A stretch of DNA of 6,445 nucleotides from an uncultured Pseudomonas sp. GTDB lineage: Bacteria > Pseudomonadota > Gammaproteobacteria > Pseudomonadales > Pseudomonadaceae. The stretch covers positions 1 through 6,445 of the forward strand of contig CAMPJN010000223.1 in assembly GCA_946886875.1 (NCBI GenBank). The letters are read 5' to 3'. The translations under genes were made by a program, and so were the position numbers. Below are positions 5,919 to 6,445 of the stretch, one piece after another; positions within the stretch are counted from its first letter, which is position 1, and every line of letters begins with the position of its first letter. Under the pieces are notes generated by a model. It saw only the letters and a list, made by a program, of their open reading frames with translations, searched no databases and was not told where the DNA came from.

Positions 5919-5946
5919 GCGTCGACGCCGCATCCTGAGGAGGATG
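5919..5946. other. Palindrome and adjacent tight hairpin
   Basis: GCGTCGACGC (5919-5928) is a perfect 10-base palindrome. Two bases later CATCCT (5931-5936) and AGGATG (5941-5946) form a perfect 6-bp stem with the four-base loop GAGG. They lie about 45-75 bases upstream of the doubtful 76-aa ORF on the minus strand and may be operator-like sites or leader structure. Confidence 0.35.
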
Positions 5947-5975
5947 ACTGAGCGCCTGGAGTTATGGTTCCGTGG

Positions 5976-6001
5976 CGTTCGTCGCCGCAGCGGCGGGAAC
6001 G
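5976..6001. other. GC-rich stem-loop
   Basis: CGTTC (5976-5980) pairs with GAACG (5997-6001), and inside it TCGCCG (5982-5987) pairs with CGGCGG (5991-5996), including one T-G wobble, around the loop CAG; one base (5981) is bulged. The stem is strong, but no T-run follows on either strand. It sits just beyond the terminator of the right-hand beta-helix gene. Confidence 0.4.
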
Positions 6002-6032
6002 AGTCGGGACGACGGATGGCATCAAACGCAGG

Positions 6033-6065
6033 AATAAAGCCCCGCCCGCTTGCTACCGGACGGGG
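6033..6065 (-). terminator. Intrinsic terminator of the right-hand beta-helix gene
   Basis: On the minus strand CCCCGTCCG (6065-6057) pairs with CGGGCGGGG (6048-6040) in a 9-bp GC-rich stem with one G-T wobble and an 8-base loop, followed by CTTTATT. It begins nine bases after the stop codon at 6075. GC-rich stem, short T-rich tail and position all fit a Rho-independent terminator. It implies that the 463-aa gene downstream has its own promoter in the 490-base spacer. Confidence 0.75.
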
Positions 6066-6074
6066 ATAAGGCCG

Positions 6075-6445
6075 CTATCGAGCGGTCAGCTCGTAAGCGC
6101 CCAGGTCGCACACCGCCACGCCATCGCCATTGCCGTCCTGAGGTCGGGAGACACCGCGTTGATCCTTGGCGATGCAATCGCCGATGCCGGCGTCTATGGC
6201 CGGACTGCTGGGCAATAACGCATGGAACCAGAGCGTGTCGCTGGGCTTGCTCAGGGTCGGCGACAGCACCTGGCTAAAGGTCTGTTCCAGAGGCACGAAC
6301 AGGTCGGCGCCGCAATTGCTCGCCTCGTCGTTACGCAACAGGCCGATGGCCTGGTAGCTGTAGTTGCCGCCTAAGTTAGTGCAATTGGTTAGTTCACCGT
6401 TGTCATCTTGATTGCCGGCGATGATGCTGTTGCGTATTAACAACT
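6075..6445 (-). CDS. Secreted beta-helix protein paralogue, C-terminal part (runs off window)
   Basis: Only the last 123 or so codons are inside the window; the N-terminus and any signal peptide lie beyond the right edge. The TTG at 6443 is an internal leucine codon, because the alignment to the paralogue continues through it. The visible part aligns end to end with the C-terminus of the 463-aa protein: IRNS..AGN, then NCxNLGxxYxYQAIGLLxNDExSNC, then LFVP, LLPxSPAxDAxIGDC, DQRGxxRPxDGxGDGVAxCDLGAxEL. The DGDNGGPT segment of the left copy is replaced by LSKPSDT here, and four matching cysteines are kept. The stop is TAG at 6077-6075, followed by a strong terminator. Function is unknown, as for its neighbour; the two arose by tandem duplication. 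Confidence 0.9.
   Translation of the reverse strand, partial: LLIRNSIIAGNQDDNGELTNCTNLGGNYSYQAIGLLRNDEASNCGADLFVPLEQTFSQVLSPTLSKPSDTLWFHALLPSSPAIDAGIGDCIAKDQRGVSRPQDGNGDGVAVCDLGAYELTAR
6339..6358 (-). repeat. 20-base direct repeat shared by the two paralogues (copy 2)
   Basis: Identical to 4422-4441, about 1.9 kb away, in the homologous position of the partial right-hand gene. Such matches are places where recombination between the paralogues could delete or fuse them. Confidence 0.7.

Larger units (their letters stand above)
5544..6032. other. Long spacer between the two beta-helix paralogues
   Basis: About 490 bases without a gene I can support firmly. Reading on the minus strand it should hold the promoter and leader of the 463-aa beta-helix gene, but I see no clear -35/-10 pair. 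It carries a dyad at 5635-5647, a palindrome at 5919-5928, small stems at 5931-5946 and 5976-6001, and overlapping short ORFs on both strands (see the separate 76-aa entry) that match no family I know. Confidence 0.5.

Noticed and set aside
5646..5951. 101-aa plus-strand ORF in the spacer
   Set aside because: No ribosome binding site, no recognised domain, and it overlaps other equally weak frames.

Overview
The window reads as chromosomal DNA of a GC-rich gammaproteobacterium, most likely Pseudomonas or a close relative. The codon choice (GC-rich third positions), good Shine-Dalgarno sequences and the gene families all point that way, but there is no marker gene that settles the species. No mobile element, CRISPR array, rRNA or tRNA is visible. 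Most of the window is ordinary accessory chromosome.

Layout, left to right. (1) Positions 1-1354, plus strand: a two-gene operon with an ArsR-type winged-helix regulator followed, with an ATGA overlap, by a DUF1905/YdeI-OmpD-associated protein. A perfect 7-bp inverted repeat lies immediately before the regulator's ATG and is a good candidate autoregulatory operator. (2) Positions 1561-2634, plus: a membrane-anchored diguanylate cyclase with intact GGEEF active site and RxxD inhibitory site, followed by a probable hairpin terminator. (3) Positions 2774-3759, plus: a DUF1993 protein and a VOC (glyoxalase-fold) metalloprotein, 35 bases apart and probably co-transcribed. (4) Positions 3760-4151: no intact gene. 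The right half looks like the decayed remnant of a small ABM-like (antibiotic biosynthesis monooxygenase fold) protein, broken by a frameshift and an in-frame stop, and it carries a 30-base imperfect palindrome. (5) Positions 4152-6445, minus: two tandem paralogues of secreted right-handed beta-helix proteins with a C-terminal choice-of-anchor-Q-like region. The left one is complete (463 aa); the right one runs off the window edge and only its C-terminal 123 or so residues are visible. The 531-base spacer between them holds a good terminator for the right-hand gene, several small dyads and a doubtful 76-aa ORF with a good ribosome binding site.

How they fit together: the ArsR and YdeI-like genes form one regulator/effector unit; DUF1993 and VOC form another; the cyclase stands alone. 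The plus-strand genes and the minus-strand beta-helix pair converge at about 4150. A link between c-di-GMP signalling and the secreted beta-helix proteins is possible but nothing in the sequence demonstrates it. I did not find a clearly new system; the beta-helix tandem pair and its structured spacer are the most interesting parts.
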